Part shown: positions 27,054 through 35,265 of the stretch, in pieces
Numbering within the stretch: position 1 is the first letter of the stretch
How the letters are laid out: each line of letters opens with the position of its first letter
From: JAFEDN01 sp963844565
Lineage (GTDB): Bacteria > Pseudomonadota > Gammaproteobacteria > Coxiellales > Coxiellaceae
Assembly (NCBI GenBank): GCA_963844565.1
Contig: CAWJON010000002.1
Span: 1,116,001-1,180,000 of the forward strand
Reading direction: 5' to 3'
DNA length: 64,000 nt
Notes under the pieces: generated by a model
What the model saw: only the letters and a program-made list of their open reading frames with translations
Told to the model about the DNA's origin: nothing
Databases searched by the model: none
Position numbers and translations under genes: made by a program

Positions 27054-27712
27054 CTTACCGGAACAGCCTGATTTAGTTTTTTAAACGAAAGCTGCGATAG
27101 CGTGGTTAAGATTAAAAAAATTAGCGCAGCACAAAAATAAAATTTGAATGGCTGATGAGTGCTACTGGCTGCGATTTGTGCTTTAAACATAAGATCAGAT
27201 AATCCCAGTAAAGAAATCAAAGCACTATCTTTTAATAAAACCAACCAAAGATTGGTTAAACCTGGCATGGCAATTTGCCAGGCTTGTGGAAGAAGAATAT
27301 GCAGAAAAATTCTACGGAAAGGCAGGCCCAATGCTTGGGCGGCTTCTTGTTGACCTGATGAAACCGCCAAAAAAGCCCCTCTTAAAGTTTGAGTGGCATA
27401 CGCTGAAAAAATTAGACCTAGAGCAATGACTCCCGCTATAAAAGCATTGACTTCAATGTCATGACCCGTAATTTTGCTTAAAATCGCACTAGAGCCAAAA
27501 TATATTCCAAAAAGAATTAAAAGTTCAGGCAACCCTCGCAACAAAGCACCCAATGTATGAGTGACATAACGTATCAGCCGAAAACGACTCATTTCTCCCA
27601 AAGTACCAAAAATACTAAGAGCTAAACCAAATATTAAAGCACAAACAGCCACCAAAACAGTAACGAAAGCGCCTTGGATTAATTGCCAACCAAATCCGTA
27701 GAAATCAACCAC
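27050..27712 (-). CDS. artQ: Arginine-type ABC transporter permease ArtQ
   Basis: Second permease of the importer, about 220 residues. The EAA loop is seen in QEAAQALGLPFRRIFLHI. Several helices begin with FYGFGWQLIQGAFVTV. The GTG at 27710-27712, just after the artJ stop codon, gives a normal N terminus; a TTG at 27727 and an ATG at 27760 inside artJ are alternatives. Confidence 0.83.
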   Translation of the reverse strand: MVDFYGFGWQLIQGAFVTVLVAVCALIFGLALSIFGTLGEMSRFRLIRYVTHTLGALLRGLPELLILFGIYFGSSAILSKITGHDIEVNAFIAGVIALGLIFSAYATQTLRGAFLAVSSGQQEAAQALGLPFRRIFLHILLPQAWQIAMPGLTNLWLVLLKDSALISLLGLSDLMFKAQIAASSTHQPFKFYFCAALIFLILTTLSQLSFKKLNQAVPVR

Positions 27713-27716
27713 GGGA

Positions 27717-28490
27717 TTAAGACCCAAAATATTTTTGCTCGATCGTATGGTAAACACCATTGGATTTAATCTTTTGAATTCCGGTATTGAGCTGTTCTAA
27801 CAATTCTGAATTGCCTTTTTTAACTCCAAAACCATCTCCATCTCCAAAGTACTTCGTATCGTTGATCAAATCGCCAACGATGGCATAGTTTTTATTATTG
27901 GGATTTTTTAGCCAAGTTTGAATCAACGGAGAATCACCCAAAACAAGATCAACCCTGCCCGACTGCAGATCCAAGAAGGCGTCTTGTATGCTAGCATAGC
28001 GATTAATTTGAATATTTTTTCCGTAGATAGCATTCAAATAAGTTTCAAAATTTGTAGCACCTTGAACACCTACCGTTTTGCCTTTTAACGAATCTATTGT
28101 TAACGTTAAATTAAGATTTTTGGCCGCAACAAATGCAGCAGTATTGTCATAATAAGGAACGGTGAAATCAATATTCTTTTTACGTTCATCGGTAATGCCC
28201 ATGGAGCCAAAGATAACATCGAATTTTCCTAATTTTAGACCTGGAATCAAACTATCCCAAGGCTGATTGATGAATTTACAGGTTCTATTTATTTCTTTAC
28301 ACATTGCTTGCAGGATCTCAACGTCAAAGCCTTGCATCTTTCCTTGGTTATCTATGGACTCAAAAGGTGGATAAGTGGCTTCAGTTGCAAGCACAATTGA
28401 TTTGGCAATTGGTTTGGGGTCAGCCGCATAAACATTTAAACAACTGCAAAACACGGTAAAAACTAAAGCTATTTTACTTAAATATTTCAT
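27717..28490 (-). CDS. artJ: Periplasmic arginine-type binding protein
   Basis: A 257-residue solute-binding protein with a signal peptide (MKYLSKIALVF, cleavage after NVYA near 22). The SBP family 3 pattern is clear: ATEATYPPFESID, GFDVEILQAMC, IFGSMGITDERKKNIDFTVPYY with the conserved Arg that binds the alpha-carboxylate, and VGVQGATNFE. It delivers the amino acid to ArtQM. Its start is directly next to the artP stop codon. Confidence 0.86.
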   Translation of the reverse strand: MKYLSKIALVFTVFCSCLNVYAADPKPIAKSIVLATEATYPPFESIDNQGKMQGFDVEILQAMCKEINRTCKFINQPWDSLIPGLKLGKFDVIFGSMGITDERKKNIDFTVPYYDNTAAFVAAKNLNLTLTIDSLKGKTVGVQGATNFETYLNAIYGKNIQINRYASIQDAFLDLQSGRVDLVLGDSPLIQTWLKNPNNKNYAIVGDLINDTKYFGDGDGFGVKKGNSELLEQLNTGIQKIKSNGVYHTIEQKYFGS

Positions 28491-29252
28491 TTAAAAACTT
28501 CCCTCAATAAATTGTTTAAACTCGACAGTTTTAGGATTTGCAAACATATCCATAGTTGAACCCTGTTCGACAATCGTTCCTTTGTCTAAAAAAATAATTT
28601 GGTCGGCAATGCGGCGAGCAAATGACATCTCATGGGTGGCAATGATCATGGTCATCCCTTTTGCCGCTAATGCTTTAATAATAGGTACCAGTTCTAAAAT
28701 GGTTCTAGGGTCAAGCGCAGAAGTGGGTTCATCAAACAGCATAATATCAGGGTGCATCATTAGCGCCCGAGCGATAGCGACACGTTGCTGTTCTCCGCCA
28801 GATAATTGATGAGGATAATTATTTTCTTTGTTGACAAGATTAACTTGATGCAATAATTTTTTTGCTTCAGCAATAGCTTCTTCTTTTGTTTTCTTTAAAA
28901 CTTGTATAGGCGCTTCGATTAGGTTTGCCAGGACAGTACGGTGTGGCCATAAATTGAATTGCTGAAAGACCATGCCGACTTCTGCTCTTAAAAAGCGAGT
29001 TTGTTTTTCAGATAAAGATTTATCATTGGTTTTATCATTGCCGCCAAAGTTAAACTTGGATTGATTTATCACTATGTGGCCGCCAGAAGGTTGCGTCAGC
29101 AAATTCAAACATCGGAGTAAGGTGCTTTTTCCTGCGCCACTTCCGCCTAAAAGAGCAGTTATTTGACCGGAATTTGAATTAAAAGAAACATTCGACAAGA
29201 TTTGTTGGTCCTGGACTTTTTTTGAAAGGTTTTTAACAGAAATTTTTGTCAT
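28491..29252 (-). CDS. artP: Arginine-type ABC transporter ATPase ArtP
   Basis: ATPase subunit, 253 residues, first gene of the operon. Walker A is GGSGAGKST, the Q loop is VFQQFNLWPHRTV, the signature is LSGGEQQRVAIAR, Walker B is IMLFDEPTSALD and the H switch is ATHEM. The ATG at 29250-29252 starts MTKISVKNLS; longer in-frame starts would cover the operator. Transcription likely starts at the TTGACA/TATTAT promoter overlapping ARG boxes. Confidence 0.92.
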   Translation of the reverse strand: MTKISVKNLSKKVQDQQILSNVSFNSNSGQITALLGGSGAGKSTLLRCLNLLTQPSGGHIVINQSKFNFGGNDKTNDKSLSEKQTRFLRAEVGMVFQQFNLWPHRTVLANLIEAPIQVLKKTKEEAIAEAKKLLHQVNLVNKENNYPHQLSGGEQQRVAIARALMMHPDIMLFDEPTSALDPRTILELVPIIKALAAKGMTMIIATHEMSFARRIADQIIFLDKGTIVEQGSTMDMFANPKTVEFKQFIEGSF

Positions 29253-29262
29253 TGGCCTATCT

Positions 29263-29301
29263 CTCGAATATTTATTCACAAAAAATGAATAATAATTCAA
29301 A
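29263..29301 (-). promoter_or_regulatory. Tandem ARG boxes (ArgR operator) upstream of artP
   Basis: Two 18-base palindromes, CTCGAATATTTATTCACA (29263-29280) and AATGAATAATAATTCAAA (29284-29301), lie 3 bases apart. The second fits the enterobacterial ARG box core TGAATNNNNATTCA exactly; the first differs only by a C for the first T. A pair at 3-base spacing is the classical site for one ArgR hexamer. The second box covers the artP -10 element. argR itself is 1.4 kb away. Confidence 0.8.
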
Positions 29302-29317
29302 AGTTTACACCTGTCAA
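29289..29317 (-). promoter_or_regulatory. Sigma-70 promoter of the art operon
   Basis: On the minus strand TTGACA (29312-29317) and TATTAT (29289-29294) are separated by 17 bases, a near-consensus promoter. The downstream ARG box overlaps the -10, which predicts repression by ArgR when arginine is plentiful. Confidence 0.75.
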
Positions 29318-29350
29318 GTTTTTATTCTTTACCCGGAGAATTGCTGCAAC

Positions 29351-29378
29351 TTGACAAAAGAATAACAGGTAGTATGCT
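29351..29378 (+). promoter_or_regulatory. Candidate promoter of the Fic gene
   Basis: TTGACA (29351-29356) and TATGCT (29373-29378) are 16 bases apart and face away from the art promoter. The Fic start codon lies about 60 bases beyond the predicted transcript start. Confidence 0.5.
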
Positions 29379-29446
29379 TTCTCACGTTAGTTAAAATATC
29401 CGAGTTATTATATTAGTATTTGAAGTTAAACAATAAAAGGACAAAT

Positions 29447-30640
29447 ATGCAAAGACCTAAGCCCAGGACCACCATATCTGAAGTTACCCCCCGGTCAGAT
29501 TTCCTTCGTAATCTTATTGAAGACGCAAATGCCGAAATTGTAACGCCATTAAAGCCTGAATTATCGGATAAATTTCATTCTGGACTCCTTACCTTCCTGA
29601 AAATTCCAGCGCATATTCTCTGGATATTTGCCATCGATGGCAAATTTTTTCAACGAGAAAATGGGCCTATTGGTTTTGCTAAGAGAGAAAAAAATAGTGT
29701 AGAGGGCATTTTAAAGGGCTTAATGGCCGCCATCCTCAGCGCCACTGAATCAGAGTTTACTATTAAACAGCTACAGTCCATTCACCAAGTTTGCATGCAA
29801 GATACGGAAACAAAAAGCAAATACTTGGTTCCAGGACAACTCCGAACCGAAGTTAAAACCAACACTGCTGTATACATGAAAATTGAAAAAGGATGGTCAT
29901 CAGTAGAAGGATTACAAGAACTTGTCAATGAGGGTGGTGAATTAAGATTCTTGGCTCAGATTAAAAATAATGAGCCCTATTTTAATTTACCCATAGGCAA
30001 AGATGCAGACTTTAAATCTATTCATGCTGAAATCGAGCAAGGGAAAGGAGGACTATACTATTTCCCGCCCCGTGACGATTGCAATGAAAGAATGGCAAAA
30101 ATAATTGTTAATTACAATAAAGCCATATCTTTCTTCGCCTTAAGGTCCGAATCTTTGATGCCAGATGCCCAATTAAAATTACTAGCATTAACTGCTAAAT
30201 TATTGGCTCAAACCCACCCTTTTAAGGATGGCAATAACCGTACTATTGTAAACGGTTTTTTAAATTCTCGTTTAATTCAATTTGGTTTTTTGCCTGTTTT
30301 GATGCTTGAACCCAATATATTTGAGTTTCATACCGTTAATCAGCTAGTTACCAAAATTAAGGAAGCAATGGTGCAAACGCAAGAGATTATGCAGAATCCT
30401 GATGCCGAGATTTATGGATTTAAAATCTCTTCTTTAAAAATAACAACTAAAGAAGAAAAAGAAATTTTTGCTTCCATTCAGGAGGCGTCTCGAGCAATTA
30501 AATCAGAGTTAAGTGCTAAATTGCTGAATCCTCTGGGCGAATATAGCTATGCATCATTTTTTAATAATTCCAAGGAAAGAACGATAAGACGGCTGCTGGA
30601 TAACGATACTACTTTCGGCCTCTATAACGTAAATTTTTGA
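29447..30640 (+). CDS. Fic-domain protein (predicted AMP/nucleotidyl transferase), possible effector
   Basis: A 397-residue protein with the Fic core motif HPFKDGNNRT (about 257-266), fitting HPFx(D/E)GN-x-R with the catalytic His and ATP-binding Arg. Upstream lie the matching LRTEVK strand and the YYFPPRDDCNERM flap of the fold, so the domain looks intact. Fic enzymes usually transfer AMP to a Ser, Thr or Tyr of a target. No clear (S/T)xxxE(G/N) inhibitory motif was found. There is no signal peptide; C-terminal residues 330-397 are unassigned. AAAGG precedes the ATG. No antitoxin gene is adjacent, so a secreted effector is more likely than a toxin-antitoxin pair, but this is inference. Confidence 0.75.
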   Translation: MQRPKPRTTISEVTPRSDFLRNLIEDANAEIVTPLKPELSDKFHSGLLTFLKIPAHILWIFAIDGKFFQRENGPIGFAKREKNSVEGILKGLMAAILSATESEFTIKQLQSIHQVCMQDTETKSKYLVPGQLRTEVKTNTAVYMKIEKGWSSVEGLQELVNEGGELRFLAQIKNNEPYFNLPIGKDADFKSIHAEIEQGKGGLYYFPPRDDCNERMAKIIVNYNKAISFFALRSESLMPDAQLKLLALTAKLLAQTHPFKDGNNRTIVNGFLNSRLIQFGFLPVLMLEPNIFEFHTVNQLVTKIKEAMVQTQEIMQNPDAEIYGFKISSLKITTKEEKEIFASIQEASRAIKSELSAKLLNPLGEYSYASFFNNSKERTIRRLLDNDTTFGLYNVNF

Positions 30641-30710
30641 TGTTTTAAGCGTAGGTTCTAAAATTGTAAGAATTGCTATAAAATAGCATCATTAAAATAG
30701 GAACCTTAAG

Positions 30711-31193
30711 ATGTCAAAAAAATCAGCCAGTTCTGACGAGCGTTTAATCGAAGCGCTTAAGGAAATTTTGCGACTGGGGTCGGCCACCACCCAACAGGAA
30801 ATTTGCGAACATTTAAGTTCGCAGGGCTTTGACATTAATCAAACCAAGGTTTCTCGTCTTTTAAATAAGTTGTCGGCTATTAAAATCAAAGACTCACAAG
30901 GTCAAATCGCCTATCATTTTCCCAAGGAATTTGCCCCGCCGCCTTCAAAAGCCTCTTTAAACCAACTCATTTTGAAAATCTCTGCCAATGAACATTTAAT
31001 TGTCATCCAAACCAGTCCTGGATCAGCGTCCCTAATTGCTAGGATGCTCGATTATCAGAGTTCTAAATCTGAAATATTAGCCACCTTAGCTGGTGACGAC
31101 ACGATCTTTGTCGCACCAAAATCAGTTAAAAGGATTGCTAAAACCTTAGAAGAAATCAATTACTTACTGTCCGGAATTAATATTGAACAATAG
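30711..31193 (+). CDS. argR: Arginine repressor ArgR
   Basis: Hexameric arginine-dependent regulator, 160 residues. The N-terminal winged HTH has GSATTQQEICEHL and the recognition segment NQTKVSRLLNKL. The C-terminal oligomerisation and arginine-binding domain shows TSPGSASLIARMLD and ATLAGDDTIFVAP, with the GDDT aspartates that bind arginine. It lies close to the art operon, whose promoter carries ARG boxes. No ARG box is seen at its own promoter. Confidence 0.94.
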   Translation: MSKKSASSDERLIEALKEILRLGSATTQQEICEHLSSQGFDINQTKVSRLLNKLSAIKIKDSQGQIAYHFPKEFAPPPSKASLNQLILKISANEHLIVIQTSPGSASLIARMLDYQSSKSEILATLAGDDTIFVAPKSVKRIAKTLEEINYLLSGINIEQ

Positions 31194-31280
31194 GTTTGGC
31201 TAATACCCGCCCTTTCTTTAATCTTCCCTTAAGGATTACCCCCTATACTAGACGGGTTAACTATAGGTATCTAAAGTCAA

Positions 31281-34232
31281 ATGAATAAACAAGTATTTCA
31301 CATCGGTACAATCACTTTATTTAGTATCCTTGTCTTAGGACTGTGTCCAGAGTCCAGTTTTGCTGCGTCCTCAAGTTGGACACAAATGACCTCTTGGTTC
31401 CAAACTAAAGCCCCCTCTAAACCCTATTGGATTAATGGCAACAATGAGCTTCCTTCGGCCTTAATAGGCACAACTTATGCACACAAAATTGATCTAACTC
31501 AATGGATCCGTGATGATTCCTCGGGTTCTCCACAATTTAGCTTTGAGCTAGAAGCTCCTCACCCTGCATGGTTACAAATAAGTGCAAATGGTTTGTATCT
31601 GGAGGGCAATCAAATGCCCGTTAGTCAACAAGGACAAAATCAAGTTGAGGTAAAAATTATAGTTAAAAACCTAAAAACAAAACAGGTTAGTAATTTACAA
31701 ACTTTTACCCTTTTATTAGCCGAACCGGTTAAAGAACCCGTCGTGGTATCGCCTCTATTCACTCAGGCTGAATCTGAGCCATCACTTCCTCATACATTCG
31801 AAAAGCCCGTTGAGAAGCCAATCCCTCAATGGATGGATAAACAGATTAAGTTACCCATGGCAAACAATGGCGCCTCTTACCCATATCGAATAGATTTAAC
31901 CCAATATTTAACCAAAACCCCAGATTCCAATAATCACCCGATTACTTTTGTTATCGATAAAAGTCCTTCCTGGTTACAATTAAATAATGATGGTAAAACT
32001 TTAGAAGGAAATTCTCATAACATCATTGAAACGGGTAACCAGGCATTGATTTATATCCATGCTATTGATCCAGCAACCAAGAATACAAGTGATAATGCAA
32101 TATTCACGATTGATATCAATCAGGCAGATGTTAAACCAAAATGGTCAATTTCCGAGTTTCCAGCCGTCGCCATCGCAGAGAGTGATTACGCCGATATTAA
32201 TTTAAATGAATATGTCAGCGACAGTTTGCCAGATGATCATTTCTTTTTTTCTTTGACTCCCGGCAAAGCCAATTCGCCGTGGGTTCAATTAGCAGATAAT
32301 GGAATTTTAAAATTATTACCGCAAAAAATAAGTCTTGAAGATACCAATACAACTCAAATTATTTATCTTACCGCTACGAGCTCTAAAACAAAGCAATCAA
32401 CCCCCACAGAGATTACCATTAAAATAGTCTCTAATGAGAAGCTACCACCACCCCAATGGAACAAAAATTTTAAATTAGACGTGGGTGTCATTGGACGTCC
32501 TTATTCAGTTAATTTGGCAAGATGGGTAAACCTAAGCGATTTAGCAGAACAAGATCAGCTGGTTTTTCAATTGGTAAATAGTCCTGTGGATTGGCTGGAA
32601 ATTGCAGATAATGGTTACTTCCTAGTGAGTAAGGGAATTCCTGAATCTGCGGCTGAAAAGACTTACAACGTCACGTTACGTGTCACCAGTAAAATGAGCA
32701 ATAAAAGCAATGATTTTAATGGTCAGATATTTATTAATGAAGCGCCAAAACCACTTCAATGGTTGAATTTGCCTAAAATAACTTTGAATCATGATTACAA
32801 CATAAATTTAACAGATTATATCGTCAGTAATGTTAAGGATGACCGTTTTTCTTTTCGAGTCAATTATTCAACTAAACCGGGTTGGTTGTCTTTTCAAAAT
32901 TCAAAATTTTTAGTCGGTAAGGTTACTGATCCTAAAACTCTATTAGAAGAGCAATCAATAGATATTAGCGCGATTAGTGAAATAACTGGGCAAGTAAACT
33001 CTGTCCACTTAATAATCCCATTTGTACCCCTTCCCCAATATGCGCCACATTGGCAAAAAGCATTTTTACCTAATTTTGTCGTTGGAGACACGTATAAAAG
33101 TGATGATTTACTAACAAAGTTAAATAAAGGTTTAGCAAATGATCCTATTTCTATCCAATATGTCAGCGGGCCTAGTTGGTTACAGTACAATGAAAATTGT
33201 CATTGTCTAATCAGTCCATCGGCTGTGGATTCTAATTTGATCGGAAAATCATTTACCATTCAATTGGAAGCGTCGAGCAAGATCAGTGGTGAGCAAGTAA
33301 AATATTCACAAGAGATTAAGGTTTATTCAGGAATACCTCGCTGGAAAAAGACCACCATGCCAGATGTTAAAATTGCTCAAAAAGAGCCTTGGGAAATTTC
33401 TTTGAATAGTATGGTTGACCTAGATCCTACCAACGATAAATTCAATTTTGTAGTGGACCCCTTTCAATCACCGAAATGGATTCGAGTCGTTAAAAAGAAT
33501 GATCAAAGTTATCTAGCCATCAACACCACGGATATTAGCGCCAATGAAGTTGATACCGTCCAAACTATACGTGTGATCTCAGGTAGCCAGAGTACAGGCA
33601 AAACCGGTACACAATCTTTCATTATCAATATAAAAGCAAATCGTGATTTGCCCGGTCCTACTTTAAAAGAGTTTTCATTACCTGAAGCGACTGTAAGAGT
33701 TACCCAGACTACCGATATTATGAAATTTATCCGTATAATTCCTAACGATTCAGTTCGCATACTGCTGGCTCCAAATAGTCCCAAATGGTTACAAATAAAG
33801 AACAACCAATTGATTAGTTCACCACCCTTGAGTGCGATGGGCGATCCTTTTCCGATTAACCTATTGATTTATAGTCAAGCTGCTGATAAATACAGTAGTT
33901 TACAAACGCAGTTAAATGTGCAATTAATGGTTGTATCTGGCGACAATATGGAGAGCCATACTTTTTATGATAACCATACCAGCGTCGTTGTTCGAGGATT
34001 AGAAAAAAATAGAGAGTATCGATTATCGAAAGTGAAGGTCGATCATTTTGATTATGGTCCTTACTACTCTCCGACAGCAATCAAAACTGTTGAGGATTGG
34101 GAAAACAGTCCATCCTTTGCTATTAATGATGATAAAATAGTCAAAACTGGCGATGATGGCACAGTTTCGCTAGTTTATTATAATTTACCTAATTCCCCAG
34201 CACCGCAAATCGATTTCTTAATATTAAAATAA
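31281..34232 (+). CDS. Large exported protein with eight tandem cadherin/Ig-like modules
   Basis: A 983-residue protein. The signal peptide (about 1-28, ending SSFA) is followed by about eight modules of roughly 100 residues starting near 47, 180, 285, 390, 492, 589, 686 and 790. Each has a Pro/Trp opening (PxW), a (D/N)L(T/N)xY or similar strand near position 25, and a WLQ(I/L)xxNG-like strand in mid-module. This is the pattern of dystroglycan-type cadherin-like or putative-Ig domains. The last 95 residues differ and end ILK; no membrane anchor or sorting signal is seen. It probably acts in the periplasm or at the surface as an adhesin-like scaffold. Repeats are diverged, so the array is old. 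It is a single gene. Confidence 0.7.
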   Translation: MNKQVFHIGTITLFSILVLGLCPESSFAASSSWTQMTSWFQTKAPSKPYWINGNNELPSALIGTTYAHKIDLTQWIRDDSSGSPQFSFELEAPHPAWLQISANGLYLEGNQMPVSQQGQNQVEVKIIVKNLKTKQVSNLQTFTLLLAEPVKEPVVVSPLFTQAESEPSLPHTFEKPVEKPIPQWMDKQIKLPMANNGASYPYRIDLTQYLTKTPDSNNHPITFVIDKSPSWLQLNNDGKTLEGNSHNIIETGNQALIYIHAIDPATKNTSDNAIFTIDINQADVKPKWSISEFPAVAIAESDYADINLNEYVSDSLPDDHFFFSLTPGKANSPWVQLADNGILKLLPQKISLEDTNTTQIIYLTATSSKTKQSTPTEITIKIVSNEKLPPPQWNKNFKLDVGVIGRPYSVNLARWVNLSDLAEQDQLVFQLVNSPVDWLEIADNGYFLVSKGIPESAAEKTYNVTLRVTSKMSNKSNDFNGQIFINEAPKPLQWLNLPKITLNHDYNINLTDYIVSNVKDDRFSFRVNYSTKPGWLSFQNSKFLVGKVTDPKTLLEEQSIDISAISEITGQVNSVHLIIPFVPLPQYAPHWQKAFLPNFVVGDTYKSDDLLTKLNKGLANDPISIQYVSGPSWLQYNENCHCLISPSAVDSNLIGKSFTIQLEASSKISGEQVKYSQEIKVYSGIPRWKKTTMPDVKIAQKEPWEISLNSMVDLDPTNDKFNFVVDPFQSPKWIRVVKKNDQSYLAINTTDISANEVDTVQTIRVISGSQSTGKTGTQSFIINIKANRDLPGPTLKEFSLPEATVRVTQTTDIMKFIRIIPNDSVRILLAPNSPKWLQIKNNQLISSPPLSAMGDPFPINLLIYSQAADKYSSLQTQLNVQLMVVSGDNMESHTFYDNHTSVVVRGLEKNREYRLSKVKVDHFDYGPYYSPTAIKTVEDWENSPSFAINDDKIVKTGDDGTVSLVYYNLPNSPAPQIDFLILK

Positions 34233-34233
34233 A

Positions 34234-34446
34234 TTAAGTTTCGCGGACTAAGTGTAACAGTTCGGATTTGGTCAAATAAGTGACTCTAGAAATAAAATCT
34301 AAAGCAGCCCCTTGTTTGATTAATTTAATAGCAATTTCTTTTTTTTCTTGATAAAGGCTTAAGCTCATTGCTTTTTTTACTTCTTGCCAATTTGCTTGAG
34401 CAGTGGTTGCTCGAGCATTGGCAGTGATTTTCTTTTGAGCAAACAT
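34234..34446 (-). CDS. Small protein with a C-terminal HTH-like segment
   Basis: A 70-residue basic protein starting MFAQKKITANARATT at an ATG with AAGGAGAG upstream. The C-terminal half (IAIKLIKQGAALDFIS and RVTYLTKSELLHL) resembles the short helical tail of Rpn/PD-(D/E)XK transposase-like proteins, but no nuclease domain is present. It could be a remnant or a small DNA-binding protein. It lies 34 bases downstream of ppiB on the same strand. Confidence 0.45.
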   Translation of the reverse strand: MFAQKKITANARATTAQANWQEVKKAMSLSLYQEKKEIAIKLIKQGAALDFISRVTYLTKSELLHLVRET

Positions 34447-34480
34447 TATACTCTCCTTTAAACCACTCTTCGAAAGTGCA

Positions 34481-34987
34481 TTATACTCCTTCAGGAGTAA
34501 AAATGGCAACCTCATGAATAATAATTTCCTCTTCGGGTACATCTCGATGACCCTCGCGAATTGTTGTAGGTTTAGTCGCGATTTTGTCCACAACGTCCAT
34601 ACCGTTGACGACTTTGCCGAAAACACAATAACCCCAACCTTCAGCAGTTTTCGATTTAAAATCTAAGAAACTATTATCTGCCAGATTAATAAAAAATTGC
34701 GCAGCCGCTGAATGCGGATCAGAAGTTCGAGCCATTGCAAGGGTGCCGCGAAGATTTTTTCCACTTTGATCAGCCTCGTTCATAATAGGCTTGTTGGATT
34801 TTTTATTTACCATGCCAGAAGTAAAACCCCCGGCTTGAACCATGAACCCCTTTATAACCCGGTGAAAAATAATCCCATTGTAAAAACCGTCTTTAACGTA
34901 TTGCAAAAAATTAGCAGACGTTTTCGGTGTATTTTTTTCATCCAATTCGATGGAAATCAATCCCAAGTTCGTGTTTATATTTATCAT
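34481..34987 (-). CDS. ppiB: Cyclophilin-type peptidyl-prolyl isomerase
   Basis: Cytoplasmic proline isomerase, 168 residues, no signal peptide. The cyclophilin core is clear: FHRVIKGFMVQAGG with the catalytic Arg, then GTLAMART, SAAAQFFIN and GYCVFGKVVNGMDVVDKI. The ATG at 34985-34987 is chosen because the upstream open frame is only the palindromic repeat region. Length and motifs fit E. coli PpiB. Confidence 0.93.
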   Translation of the reverse strand: MININTNLGLISIELDEKNTPKTSANFLQYVKDGFYNGIIFHRVIKGFMVQAGGFTSGMVNKKSNKPIMNEADQSGKNLRGTLAMARTSDPHSAAAQFFINLADNSFLDFKSKTAEGWGYCVFGKVVNGMDVVDKIATKPTTIREGHRDVPEEEIIIHEVAIFTPEGV

Positions 34988-35020
34988 CCCAGCATTATAA
35001 TCAAAATTTAAAGCAATGCC

Positions 35021-35160
35021 AGCAATTTCCGCTGAAGCGGAAATTGCTTCCTGGTTTGTATACTTCGCATCGGCAAAGCCGATGCTCGTAATGAAGGGGG
35101 AGATCGCTACGCTCTTCTCCCCCTTGCGATCCCCCATCAGTATTGGATTTTCTACGAAAA
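35021..35160 (-). repeat. Modular palindromic repeat, full copy between ppiB and kup
   Basis: On the minus strand the order is: a TTTTC-GTA-GAAAA hairpin (35148-35160), GATGGGGGATCGC, then a hairpin AAGGGGGAGA/TCTCCCCCTT (35094-35125). Next come GCATCGGC-TTT-GCCGATGC (35067-35085) and a hairpin AGCAATTTCCGCT/AGCGGAAATTGCT (35021-35048). A separate GATGC...GCATC pair and an AGCAATTTCC...GGAATTGCT pair lie at 35180-35235. It occupies most of the intergenic space between the divergent ppiB and kup genes. Confidence 0.85.
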
Positions 35161-35265
35161 TTATTTTTATACTACACACGATGCCGAGCGCAGCATCAAA
35201 ACCAAAAAAGCAATTTCCATATAATGGGAATTGCTATAACATGAGGGATCTATAAGGAATTCATC

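Noticed and set aside
35016..35255. 79-codon plus-strand frame between ppiB and kup
   Set aside because: It is the open reading of the palindromic repeat, with no start signal or protein similarity.
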